DNA from: Parvimonas sp000223315 | GTDB lineage: Bacteria; Bacillota; Clostridia; Tissierellales; Peptoniphilaceae | Direction: 5' to 3' | Assembly: GCA_050262155.1 (NCBI GenBank) | Contig: CP189843.1 | Coordinates: 620,001 to 684,000 of the forward strand | DNA length: 64,000 bases | In this document: in pieces, positions 9,028 through 17,811 of the stretch | Position numbering within the stretch: the stretch's first letter is position 1 | How the letters are laid out: each line of letters starts with the position of its first letter | The notes under the pieces: generated by a model | The model's database searches: none | Seen by the model: the letters and a program-made list of their open reading frames with translations, nothing else | Told to the model about the DNA's origin: nothing | Program-made: the position numbers and the translations under genes

Positions 9028-9700
9028 AATGTTAAGAATAGAACAATTATGTAAAACATTTGTTAGAGCAAAAGAGTTTAATGCAGTTGATGAAGTAAAT
9101 TTAGAAATAAATGATGGAGAATTTATTGCTATTATAGGGAAATCAGGAAGTGGAAAATCAACCCTTTTAAATATAATTTCAGGAATATTAAGTCCAACAA
9201 GTGGAAAAATATTTTTTGATAATAAAGAAATCAGTTCTCTTTCGGATGATGAAAAATCTTTTATAAGAAATGATTTAATAGGATTTATTCCACAATCAAC
9301 AGTTGTATTATCTACTTTAAATGTACTTGACAATATTTGTTTGCCATTTTTTCTAAGTAAAAGAGAAGGTGATCCTGTTGGTCGCGGAAAATATCTATTA
9401 AAAGAATTGGGTATTGAAAACTTAGAAACATCATATCCAAGAGAATTATCTGGTGGAGAGCTTAGGAGAGTGACAATTGCAAGAGCTTTAATGAATTATC
9501 CCAAAATAATTCTTGCTGATGAACCTACTTCCGATTTAGATGTAGAAAATACAAAGGAAGTTTTAAAAACACTAAAAGAGATAAATAAAAAAAATAATAC
9601 AACAATTATACTAGTTACTCATGACCTAGCATGTCTTGATTATGCAGATAAAGTATATACAATGTCTTCAGGTAAAATTACAGAGGGTAAAAATATTTAA
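9020..9700 (+). CDS. ABC transporter ATP-binding protein (second module)
   Basis: ATPase of 226 residues with Walker A GKSGSGKS, Q-loop IPQST, signature LSGGELRR, Walker B ILADEPTSDLD and switch His in VTHD. It is the partner of the overlapping permease gene. The start could be ATG 9020 or ATG 9029; the ribosome site GAGGGA (9013-9018) is closer than usual to 9020 and better spaced for 9029. It is the last gene of the iron/redox locus and is followed by a clear terminator. Confidence 0.9.
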   Translation: MIRMLRIEQLCKTFVRAKEFNAVDEVNLEINDGEFIAIIGKSGSGKSTLLNIISGILSPTSGKIFFDNKEISSLSDDEKSFIRNDLIGFIPQSTVVLSTLNVLDNICLPFFLSKREGDPVGRGKYLLKELGIENLETSYPRELSGGELRRVTIARALMNYPKIILADEPTSDLDVENTKEVLKTLKEINKKNNTTIILVTHDLACLDYADKVYTMSSGKITEGKNI

Positions 9701-9709
9701 TACAGAAGC

Positions 9710-9745
9710 GGAAACTGATTGATTTATAAATTAATCAGTTTTTTT
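9710..9745 (+). terminator. Rho-independent terminator of the iron locus
   Basis: An inverted repeat (AACTGATT with AATCAGTT, extended by TTTATAAA in the loop region) is followed by seven T residues. It lies just after the last ATPase gene. The remaining DNA up to 9960 is AT-rich with no reading frame. Confidence 0.85.
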
Positions 9746-9960
9746 GTTGAAAAACTATCTATATATTAAGTATTTTGAAAGGGGGAGTATTCAATATATT
9801 AAACATATAAAATAATAATAGAAATTTTAAAATGAAAACATTATATAATATACAAATTTATTAATAGTATTAAAAAGTTTAAATAATATATCTAAATGTG
9901 GACTTTTCTGTATATATTTGATATAATTTATAAAAGAAATAAAAAATAAAGGGGGCAGTT

Positions 9961-10236
9961 ATGTTAAAGGAAAAGGTTATAGTCAATTCGGAAATTGGGC
10001 TTAATGCCAGAGTAGCTTCTATGTTTTTAAGAAATTCAGTAAAATTTAATTCTGAAATTATATTAATTAAAGATAATAACAGATATAATGGAAAAAGTAT
10101 TTTGAGTATTTTGTCAATGCAAGCTCGAAATAAAGAAGAGATAGAAATAGAAATAACGGGTGATGATGAAATAGAAGCTATGGAGTGTTTAAAATCATTT
10201 TTTGAACAAGACTTAAAAGAATTCTATACAATTTAA
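9961..10236 (+). CDS. HPr-like protein lacking the catalytic His15 (Crh-like)
   Basis: A 91-residue protein with the full HPr fold length. The active-site region reads IGLNARVAS, so position 15, the His phosphorylated by enzyme I in true HPr, is Asn. Ser46 and its context (GKSILSILSM) are kept; this is the residue phosphorylated by HPr kinase. The combination resembles Crh of Bacillus, which has Gln at 15 and acts only in regulation with CcpA. A regulatory rather than sugar-transport role is therefore likely, by analogy. It stands alone with a GGGGG ribosome site, a TATAAT box at 9922-9927 and its own terminator. A standard ptsH may exist elsewhere. Confidence 0.82.
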   Translation: MLKEKVIVNSEIGLNARVASMFLRNSVKFNSEIILIKDNNRYNGKSILSILSMQARNKEEIEIEITGDDEIEAMECLKSFFEQDLKEFYTI

Positions 10237-10256
10237 TATAAAAATAATTATAAAAG

Positions 10257-10287
10257 AATCTCTTATCGGTATAGGAGATTTTTTATT
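10257..10287 (+). terminator. Rho-independent terminator after the HPr-like gene
   Basis: A 10-bp stem with one G-U pair (10257-10266 with 10271-10280), a CGGT loop and a T run. Confidence 0.85.
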
Positions 10288-10437
10288 TTGTTAATAATTA
10301 TTTAAATGTAAATAACAAGATTAATTGTTAAATTAGAATGTTAATAATTTATATATAATTAGATGTTAAATAAAATATTTTTTTTAAAAAATGTATAAAA
10401 ATTTTTAATGCTTAAAAGCTAAAATGCTTGAAAAATA

Positions 10438-10467
10438 TTGATATTTTTGATATACTTTAGTTATAAT
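10438..10467 (+). promoter_or_regulatory. Candidate promoter of the formate dehydrogenase operon
   Basis: TTGATA (10438-10443) and TATAAT (10462-10467) are separated by 18 bases. They lie in the 360-base AT-rich gap before the NuoE-type gene, which has no reading frame or RNA element that I recognise. The predicted leader is about 175 bases, long enough for further control, but no structure stands out. Confidence 0.5.
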
Positions 10468-10651
10468 GTAGCATAGTTTTTCGCTATATTTTATATAGAA
10501 TAACTACATATTTGTTATATACTAAAATAATTACATATTTATATTTTTTATAGTTTACAATTTAATATTGATGTTTTTAAATATATACTATATATTTTTT
10601 TATTATATAATTGTATGAGTTTTTCTAAAACTTTTTAAAAGGAGGCAAATT

Positions 10652-11137
10652 ATGGCTTTTGTTTTTAACGTTGAAGAAAATCAAGACAAAATAGATGAGC
10701 TTTGTGAATTTATTGATAAGAAAAAAGACATTCCGGGAGCATTGATGCCGGTTTTACAGGAAGCACAAAGTATTTTTGGATATCTTCCTGAAGAAATAAT
10801 GGATTTGATAGCAAAAAGAATGAAAATATTTCCTGCTAAAGTTTTTGGTGTAGCTACTTTTTATTCACAATTTTCATTTATTCCTAAGGGTAAGTATCAA
10901 GTTTCTGTTTGTATGGGAACTGCTTGCTATGTAAAAGGAGCTCAAGAAATTTTAAATGAGTTTTGTGATAAAGTAGGGGTAGAAGTTGGTGGAACAAGTG
11001 AAGATTTGAAATTTTCCGTTGCTCAAACTCGTTGTATCGGGGAATGCAATTTAGCACCTGTTGTTACAATAAATGAAGATGTATATGCTCATATAAAAAA
11101 AGCGGACATCAGAAGAATATTAAGAAAATATAAATAG
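10652..11137 (+). CDS. NuoE-type [2Fe-2S] subunit of NAD-linked formate dehydrogenase
   Basis: A 161-residue thioredoxin-like ferredoxin subunit, homologous to NuoE, HndA and HydC-type proteins. Four Cys for one [2Fe-2S] cluster are visible: CMGTAC (two) and RCIGEC (two). It passes electrons between the NuoF-type flavin subunit and the rest of the complex. ATG with a strong AAGGAGG site. It is the first gene of a three-gene operon with the NuoF-type gene (10-base gap) and selenocysteine fdhF. Similar trios also occur in NADH-dependent hydrogenases; the formate dehydrogenase partner decides the role here. Confidence 0.9.
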   Translation: MAFVFNVEENQDKIDELCEFIDKKKDIPGALMPVLQEAQSIFGYLPEEIMDLIAKRMKIFPAKVFGVATFYSQFSFIPKGKYQVSVCMGTACYVKGAQEILNEFCDKVGVEVGGTSEDLKFSVAQTRCIGECNLAPVVTINEDVYAHIKKADIRRILRKYK

Positions 11138-11147
11138 GGGTGATTTT

Positions 11148-12743
11148 ATGATAAAAACTAAAGTTGATTTTAAAGTGCTTGATTCTATCAAAGAAGAAAA
11201 CTATCCTCTATTAATTGAAAGGTTAAAACAAGAACCTGATAAGTACATAATTGACGAAAATGGAATTCGTCTAAAAGGAGAGTTTTTTGAAAAGCAAACT
11301 AGAATAGCTTTAAAAAATTTTGGAATTGTTGATGCACATAGTGTTGACGAATATGTTGCATTAGGTGGGTATTACGCTTTGGCTAAAGTAATAAGTGGTC
11401 TTACTCCTGAAGATGTAGTTAATGAAATGAAAAATTCAGGACTTAGAGGACGTGGTGGTGCAGGTTTCCCAACAGGAAGAAAATGGGAAGGTGCTATGCA
11501 ACAACCTGCAGGACAAAAATATGTAGTATGTAATGCGGATGAAGGAGATCCGGGTGCATTTATGGATAGATCCATACTTGAGGGAGATCCACATTCTGTA
11601 TTAGAAGGAATGGCTATCTGTGGTTATGCGATTGGAGCTGATAGAGGTTTTATTTACGTTAGAGCTGAATATCCAAAGGCTGTTATAAATTTAAGAGAAG
11701 CAATTAAAAAAGCAGAAGAAAAAAATCTTCTTGGTAATCATATAATGGGAACTGATTTTAGTTTCCATGTAGAATTAAGACTTGGTGCAGGAGCATTTGT
11801 TTGTGGAGAAGGTACTGCTTTAATAGAATCTATTGAAGGTAAACGTGGAATGCCAAGAACTAAAGTTTATAGAACAACAGTTAAAGGTCTTTTCCAAAAA
11901 CCTACTGTTTTAAATAATGTTGAAACTTTTGCAAATGTTCCGCAAATTATGTATAAAGGGTCAGATTGGTATAGATCAATAGGAACTGAAGACAGTTCAG
12001 GAACTAAAGTATTTGCTCTTGTAGGTAAGGTTGCTAATGCCGGTCTTGTAGAAGTTCCAATGGGAACAACTATAAACGAAATAGTATATAATATCGGTGG
12101 TGGTACCGGTAATGATAAAAAAGTAAAAGCCGTTCAAACTGGTGGTCCATCAGGTGGATGTATTCCAACTGATTGCTTTGATACTCCTGTAGATTTTGGT
12201 TCTCTTGCTAGAATTGGATCTATTATGGGTTCAGGTGGTATGGTTGTTATGGATGAGACTGACTGTATGGTTGACATCGCTAGATTTTTCTTAGACTTTA
12301 CTGTTGAAGAATCTTGTGGTAAATGTGTTCCTTGTAGAGAGGGTACAAAGAGAATGTTGGAACTATTGGAAAAAATAACTGCCGGTAAAGGTGAAGATGG
12401 TGATATTGAAAGATTGGAAGATCTTTCAGAAACTATTACTGTTGCATCTCTTTGTGGTCTTGGACAAACTGCAGCAAATCCTGTTGTTAGTACACTTCAT
12501 TATTTCAGAAATGAATATGAAGCTCATATTTATGATAAGAAGTGTCCGGCAGGTGTTTGTCAATCACTTCTTGAGTTCTTTATTACAGATAAGTGCGTTG
12601 GATGTACTAAATGTGCTAAAGCTTGTCCGGTTGATTGTATTACCGGAGTTCAAAAGGAATTACATGTTATTGACCCATCTAAATGTATTAAATGTGGATC
12701 TTGTGAAGCTGCATGTCCAGTTAATGCTATAATTAGAAGATAG
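11148..12743 (+). CDS. NuoF-type NAD/FMN-binding subunit with C-terminal ferredoxin domain
   Basis: A 531-residue flavoprotein that exchanges electrons with NAD(H). The N-terminal half has the NADH/FMN site (GLRGRGGAGFPTGRKW near residue 97, then CNADEGDPGAFMDR). An SLBB domain and a [4Fe-4S] motif (SCGKCVPCREGT) follow. The last 60 residues form a two-cluster ferredoxin domain (CVGCTKCAKACP and CIKCGSCEAACP). The thioredoxin-like N-terminal domain found in some HydB/HndC proteins is missing, as the separate NuoE-type subunit covers that role. The complex could be a simple NAD-dependent or an electron-bifurcating formate dehydrogenase; sequence alone does not decide. Confidence 0.92.
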   Translation: MIKTKVDFKVLDSIKEENYPLLIERLKQEPDKYIIDENGIRLKGEFFEKQTRIALKNFGIVDAHSVDEYVALGGYYALAKVISGLTPEDVVNEMKNSGLRGRGGAGFPTGRKWEGAMQQPAGQKYVVCNADEGDPGAFMDRSILEGDPHSVLEGMAICGYAIGADRGFIYVRAEYPKAVINLREAIKKAEEKNLLGNHIMGTDFSFHVELRLGAGAFVCGEGTALIESIEGKRGMPRTKVYRTTVKGLFQKPTVLNNVETFANVPQIMYKGSDWYRSIGTEDSSGTKVFALVGKVANAGLVEVPMGTTINEIVYNIGGGTGNDKKVKAVQTGGPSGGCIPTDCFDTPVDFGSLARIGSIMGSGGMVVMDETDCMVDIARFFLDFTVEESCGKCVPCREGTKRMLELLEKITAGKGEDGDIERLEDLSETITVASLCGLGQTAANPVVSTLHYFRNEYEAHIYDKKCPAGVCQSLLEFFITDKCVGCTKCAKACPVDCITGVQKELHVIDPSKCIKCGSCEAACPVNAIIRR

Positions 12744-12759
12744 GTTCCGGAGGTTTATT

Positions 12760-15522
12760 ATGGCTAATATGATTAATTTAACTATAAATGGCAAAAATGT
12801 TAGTGTTGAAAAGGGAACTACTATCATTGAAGCCGCTAAGAAAGTTGGAATTGATATTCCAAACTTATGTTATGAAAAAAGCCTTACCGCCTTTGCTGGA
12901 TGTAGAATGTGTGTTGTTGAAATAGAAGGAAGTAGAAAGTTAGAAACTGCATGCTCCACACTTGTAAAAGAAGGTATGGTTGTAAATACTGAAAGTGACA
13001 AATTAACAAAAATAAGAAGAAATATTTTAGATTTATTGTTCTCTAATCACCCAAGTGATTGTTTAACTTGTGATATGGTTGGTAACTGTAAATTACAAGA
13101 ATATTGTTATAGATATGGAATGAAAAAAGGTACTTGGATTGGTGAAGTTCAAAATCATAAAATTGATGATAACAATCCAGTTATGATTAGAGATCAAAAT
13201 AAATGTATCTTATGTGGTAAATGTGTTAGAGTTTGTCAAGATGTTCAAGTTACAGGGGCTATTGACTTTGTAGATAGAGGTTTTGAAGCTCATATCGGTA
13301 CTCATAAGAATTTAGATTTAAGTACTGATAATTGTAGATTCTGCGGACAATGTATAAGCGTATGTCCAACAGGTGCCTTACTCAATAAACAATTAATGGG
13401 AACTAGACCTTGGGAAGTTAAAAAAGTTAGAACAACTTGTCCTTTCTGTGGTACAGGTTGTAATTTTGATTTAAATGTAAATGTTAAAACGGGAAAAGTT
13501 ATTGGTGTTACACCAAATGAAGATTCTCCAATTAATGGAACTCAACTTTGTGTAAAAGGACGTTTCCATGCTGATTTAATTAACAGTCCGGGTAGACTTA
13601 CAGAGCCATTGATTAAGAAAAATGGTGTATTTGAAAAAGCTACTTGGGAAGAAGCATTAGATTTGGTTGTTTCTAAATTAAAAGAAACTAAAGAAAATTT
13701 TGGACCAGATTCAATTGCAGGTTTAAGTTCAGCAAGAACTTGTAATGAAGATAACTTTGCTTTTCAAAAAATGATGCGTGTTGCTATTGGTACAAACAAT
13801 GTTGACCACTGTGCTAGAACCTGACATGCTCCTACAGTTGCAGGTCTTGCAACAACATTAGGTTCAGGAGCTATGACAAACTCTGTTAATGAAGTTTTTA
13901 AAACAGATTTAATGTTTGTAATAGGTTCAAATACAACTGAAGCTCATCCGATAATTGGAAATAAGATGCAACAAGCTCATAGACAAGGTAAAAAACTAAT
14001 AGTAGTAGATCCTAGAAAAACTGAAATAGCAAGGGAAGCGGATTTACATCTTTCATTAAAATCCGGAACTGATGCTGCATTAATTAACGGTATTATGAAT
14101 ATAATAATTACTGAAGGATTATATTCAAAAGAATATGTTGAAAATAAAGTAGAAAGATTTGAGGAAGTTAAAGAACTTGTTTCAAAATATACTCCGGAGC
14201 TTGTAAGTAAAATTACTACAGTTCCTGTTGAACAAATTTATGAAGCTGCAAGAACATATGCTTCAGCTGAAAGAGCTGGTATATTCTATACTTTAGGTAT
14301 TACTGAGCATACAACAGGTACTTCAAATGTAATGAATCTTTCTAATTTAGCTTTGCTATGTGGAAATATAGGTATTGAAGGTGGCGGTATTAATCCGCTT
14401 CGTGGACAAAATAACGTTCAAGGAGCTTGTGATATGGCTGCATTACCAAATTATTTCCCTGGTTATCATAAAGTATTGGAAGAAGAAAATGTTAAACTTT
14501 TTGAACAACATTGGGATTGTAAACTAAATAGAAAAATGGGACTTAGAATTCCGGAAATGCTTGATGGAGCTGCAGAAGGTTCAGTAAAAGCTATGTATAT
14601 TATGGGAGAAGATCCCGTACTTTCAGACCCAGATGCAAATCATGTTAAACATGCTTTAAGTAATTTAGATTTCTTAGTAGTTCAAGATATTAATTTAACT
14701 GAAACTGCAAAACTTGCAGATGTTGTTTTACCTGCTACTTGTTATGCAGAAAAAGATGGTACATTTACGGCATCTGAAAGAAGAGTTCAAAGAGTTAGAA
14801 AAGCTGTCGAAGCGCCTGGACAAGCAAGATTGGATTGGGCTATATTGGCAGATGTTTCTAAAAGACTTGGCGGTAAAGGCTTTGATTGGGAAACATCAGA
14901 AGATGTTTTCGATGAAATAAGAAAATGTATGCCTACTTATAGAGGAATTACTTATGATAAGATAGAAAAATTGAATGGAGTTCAGTGGCCATGTCCTACA
15001 GCAGAACATCCGGGAACAAAATATCTTCATGAAGGTAAATTTACAAGAGGCGATAAAGCTCTTATGGTACCTGTTGAGTATGAGGGACCAAAGGAATTAG
15101 AAAATGAAGAATATCCAATAATTTTATCAACGGGAAGAACTTTGTATCATTATAATGTAATGACAAGATATTCAGATGCTCTTGATGGAATTCTTCCACA
15201 TGAGTTAATCGAAATTTCTGCAGAGGATGCTAAAAAACACGGTCTAGAAGATGGAGATTTTATGAGAGTTACTTCTAGAAGAGGTAGTGTAGTTGGTAGA
15301 GCTAAGATTACTGAAAAAGTAAAACCTGGATTAATTTATATGACATTCCACTTTGCTGAAACACCAGTTAACCAATTGACAAGTGCTCATTATGACCCTA
15401 TAACAAAAACAGCTGAATATAAAGTAACAGCTGTAAATATTAAGAAAGTTAATAAACTTGATAAAGGATTAGAGAGTGAAAAATTTGTTGACTTAAATGA
15501 ATTAGTTGATGAAATAGTTTAA
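12760..15522 (+). CDS. fdhF: Selenocysteine formate dehydrogenase, catalytic subunit
   Basis: A 920-residue molybdenum/tungsten enzyme that oxidises formate to CO2 or runs in reverse. The N-terminal 220 residues resemble NuoG: a [2Fe-2S] domain (CYEKSLTAFAGCRMC), a His/Cys cluster motif (HPSDCLTC), and a two-cluster ferredoxin (CILCGKCVRVCQ, CRFCGQCISVCP). The catalytic domain follows, with a [4Fe-4S] site (CPFCGTGC). The codon at 13822-13824 is TGA in the context CART-U-HAPT, the conserved Sec position of FdhF, here residue 355. A SECIS hairpin follows it. The C-terminal molybdopterin-dinucleotide domain is complete. Conventional reading would split the gene at 13824 and 13873. Electrons would go to the two upstream subunits. 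Confidence 0.95.
13822..13853 (+). other. In-frame Sec UGA and bacterial SECIS hairpin in fdhF
   Basis: TGA at 13822-13824 is followed by a stem GTTGCA (13837-13842) and TGCAAC (13848-13853) around a GGTCT loop. A GGUCU-type apical loop with a short stem is, from memory, very close to the E. coli fdhF SECIS element bound by SelB. Spacing from the UGA to the loop is also in the usual range. Confidence 0.88.
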
Positions 15523-15542
15523 TGAGAAAATATTTTATACTT

Positions 15543-15576
15543 AGATTGGAAAGTTAAAACACTTTCCAATCTTTTT
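15543..15576 (+). terminator. Rho-independent terminator after fdhF
   Basis: A perfect 12-bp stem (15543-15554 with 15561-15572), a six-base loop and a T run. Confidence 0.92.
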
Positions 15577-15664
15577 GTTTGCAATTTTATTTTTATTCTT
15601 GAAACTTATCTTAATTTAATATATACTATTAGTAGTTTATTTATTAGTATTTAAGGAGGAAAAG

Positions 15665-16348
15665 ATGAGTAAAATATTATTAGTTGAAGATGAAGAAAAT
15701 ATTAGATTATTTACAAAAATAAATTTGGAAAGAGAAGGTTTTGAAGTTTTAGAAGCAGGAACTGGAGAATTAGGAGTTGAACTTGCATTAAAATATAATC
15801 CTCAGGTTGTTATTCTAGATGTAATGTTACCTGGAATAGATGGTTTTGAAGTTTGTAAAATTCTTAGAGAAAAACTTCCTAAAATTGGAATAATAATGCT
15901 TACTGCAAAGACACAAGATGTTGATAGAATTAATGGTCTTGAAAGTGGAACAGATGATTATTTAAGTAAACCATTTAACCCTGTAGAACTTATATTGAGA
16001 ATAAAGTCTTTGATTAGACGTTTAGATTCAATTCAAAACAATAGTGATTTAATTAATATATATCCTTTTAAATTAGATTTGTATTCTAAAAATTTTTATA
16101 AAGAAGGAAAAGAAATTGAGCTTACACCAACAGAGCTTACAATTATAACAATTTTTATGTCAAATCCAGGAAGAGCTTTTTCAAGAAATGAACTTTTAAA
16201 TATGACATGGGGAGAAGAGTTTGATGGAGATATTAAAATTGTAGATGTTAATATAAGAAGACTTAGAGCTAAAATTGAAGACAATTCAAGTAAACCAAAG
16301 TATATTGAAACAGTTTGGGGGACTGGATATAGATGGAATTCAAACTAG
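15665..16348 (+). CDS. OmpR/PhoB-family response regulator
   Basis: A 227-residue two-component response regulator. The receiver domain has the acidic pair E8/D9, phospho-acceptor Asp52 (VVILDVMLPG), Thr of MLTAK and Lys of LSKPF. A winged-helix DNA-binding domain (ELTPTELTIITIFMSNPGRAFSRNELL ... VDVNIRRLRAKIE) fills the C-terminal half. ATG after AAGGAGG. The 3' end overlaps the sensor kinase gene by 16 bases. The target genes and signal are unknown; the third gene of the operon may belong to the same response. Confidence 0.93.
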   Translation: MSKILLVEDEENIRLFTKINLEREGFEVLEAGTGELGVELALKYNPQVVILDVMLPGIDGFEVCKILREKLPKIGIIMLTAKTQDVDRINGLESGTDDYLSKPFNPVELILRIKSLIRRLDSIQNNSDLINIYPFKLDLYSKNFYKEGKEIELTPTELTIITIFMSNPGRAFSRNELLNMTWGEEFDGDIKIVDVNIRRLRAKIEDNSSKPKYIETVWGTGYRWNSN

Positions 16349-17811
16349 AGTATGATAAATTAGTTGAAAAATTTAAAGATGTTAAAGATTTTATATTGAA
16401 AAAATCCTTAAGAACAAGAATTATGATTCAATTTTTATTAGTAATTCTTTTAATTGTAGTATTTTTTGAAATTTTTCTGATATTTACTATAAAAAATTAT
16501 TATTATTCAGGAGTAACAGGTGTAATCCAAAGCCAAGCAAAATATAGTGCAAAACTTTATGAAACTTATTTAGCTAATTCAAGTCTTTCTGAACTTGTTT
16601 TGGATGATATAGAAGAATTTTATAGTGAAGTAAATTCGGAAGTGCAAATTTTAAATAATTCAGGTAAAGTATTATTGGATACTGTTAATGGGAATCATGT
16701 AGGTAAAGTATTGTCTTCAAGTGATGTTATTTCAGCTAAAAATGGTAGTAATGGATCCTATGTGTATAAAAATTCTATTTCAAATAAAAATGAATTGGCC
16801 GTATCTATTCCTCTTAATAATGGAAATGAACAAGTTGGAATTGCTAGATTTATAATATCTTTGGAAAATATTGATAGAATTATTGCACAGAGATATCTAG
16901 TATTTTTCCTATTTGGTTTTTTTGTGATTGTAATAGGTGTGAGTATTAGTATTTTTATGAATACTAAGATTGTTAATCCTATAGAAAAGCTTACTAATGT
17001 TGCATTAAAATTAGCAGATGGACAGCTAAATGAGAAAGCTGATGAAGTAGGAGATTATGAAATTTCTAAGCTAGGAAGTACTATGAATTTAATGAGTGAG
17101 AATTTAGTAAAGAAAGAACAATTAAAGAAAGATTTTATTTCAAGTATTTCTCATGAATTAAGGACTCCACTTACTGTAATAAAGGGCTGGGCATTTACAC
17201 TTCAACCGGAGGCTAAAGGAAATAAACTTTTGGAAGATGGATTAAGTATTATAGAAAAAGAAAGTGACAGATTAGGTAATATGGTAACAGAACTTTTAGA
17301 TTTTTCAGAGCTTAGTAGTGGAAGACTTATAATGAATAAGGAACTTTTTGATCTCAATGAACTTGGAATTTTTATAAATAAACAATTAATGCCAAAATCT
17401 AGTTCCAAAAAAATTGATATGATTTTAAATTATGATGAAACTAAAAGAGTAATGGTAATTGCTGATAGAGATAGAATTAAACAAGTATTTATCAACATTT
17501 TAGATAATGCTTTAAAATTTACTGATGAAGGTGGAGTTGTTTTAACTGATATAAAAATTGAAGATGATATAGCTGTTGTTGAAGTAATAGATAATGGTTG
17601 TGGAATTTCAGAAGATGAAATCTCGTTAGTTACGGGTAAATTTTATAAAGGCTCTAATAGTAATTCACATACAGGCCTTGGATTGTCTATTTGTGAAGAA
17701 ATTGTAAAAGCTCATAATGGAAATTTAATTATAAGAAGTGTTCTAGAAAAAGGTACTGTAGTTAGAGTTGAACTCCCACTTGAAAAAGGAGAACTTAAAA
17801 ATGAGATATAA
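16333..17811 (+). CDS. Sensor histidine kinase
   Basis: A 492-residue membrane kinase paired with the upstream regulator. It has two membrane segments (about residues 30-54 and 185-208) flanking an extracytoplasmic sensor region of about 130 residues, and a HAMP domain. The dimerisation/phospho-acceptor domain has His274 in SISHELRTPL. The HATPase domain shows N (ILDNALKF), G1 (DNGCGIS) and G2 (HTGLGLSI) boxes. The gene overlaps the regulator gene by 16 bases and the next gene by 11, so the three are translationally coupled. The sensor domain gives no clear hint of the ligand. Confidence 0.92.
   Translation: MEFKLEYDKLVEKFKDVKDFILKKSLRTRIMIQFLLVILLIVVFFEIFLIFTIKNYYYSGVTGVIQSQAKYSAKLYETYLANSSLSELVLDDIEEFYSEVNSEVQILNNSGKVLLDTVNGNHVGKVLSSSDVISAKNGSNGSYVYKNSISNKNELAVSIPLNNGNEQVGIARFIISLENIDRIIAQRYLVFFLFGFFVIVIGVSISIFMNTKIVNPIEKLTNVALKLADGQLNEKADEVGDYEISKLGSTMNLMSENLVKKEQLKKDFISSISHELRTPLTVIKGWAFTLQPEAKGNKLLEDGLSIIEKESDRLGNMVTELLDFSELSSGRLIMNKELFDLNELGIFINKQLMPKSSSKKIDMILNYDETKRVMVIADRDRIKQVFINILDNALKFTDEGGVVLTDIKIEDDIAVVEVIDNGCGISEDEISLVTGKFYKGSNSNSHTGLGLSICEEIVKAHNGNLIIRSVLEKGTVVRVELPLEKGELKNEI

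Noticed and set aside
10288..10640. A structured RNA gene in the AT-rich gap before the formate dehydrogenase operon
   Set aside because: I saw only a promoter and short AT-rich repeats, with no conserved words of a known RNA class.
13825..13872. fdhF looks like two genes split by a stop codon
   Set aside because: The TGA sits exactly at the Sec position of formate dehydrogenase, with a SECIS hairpin after it; it is one selenoprotein.
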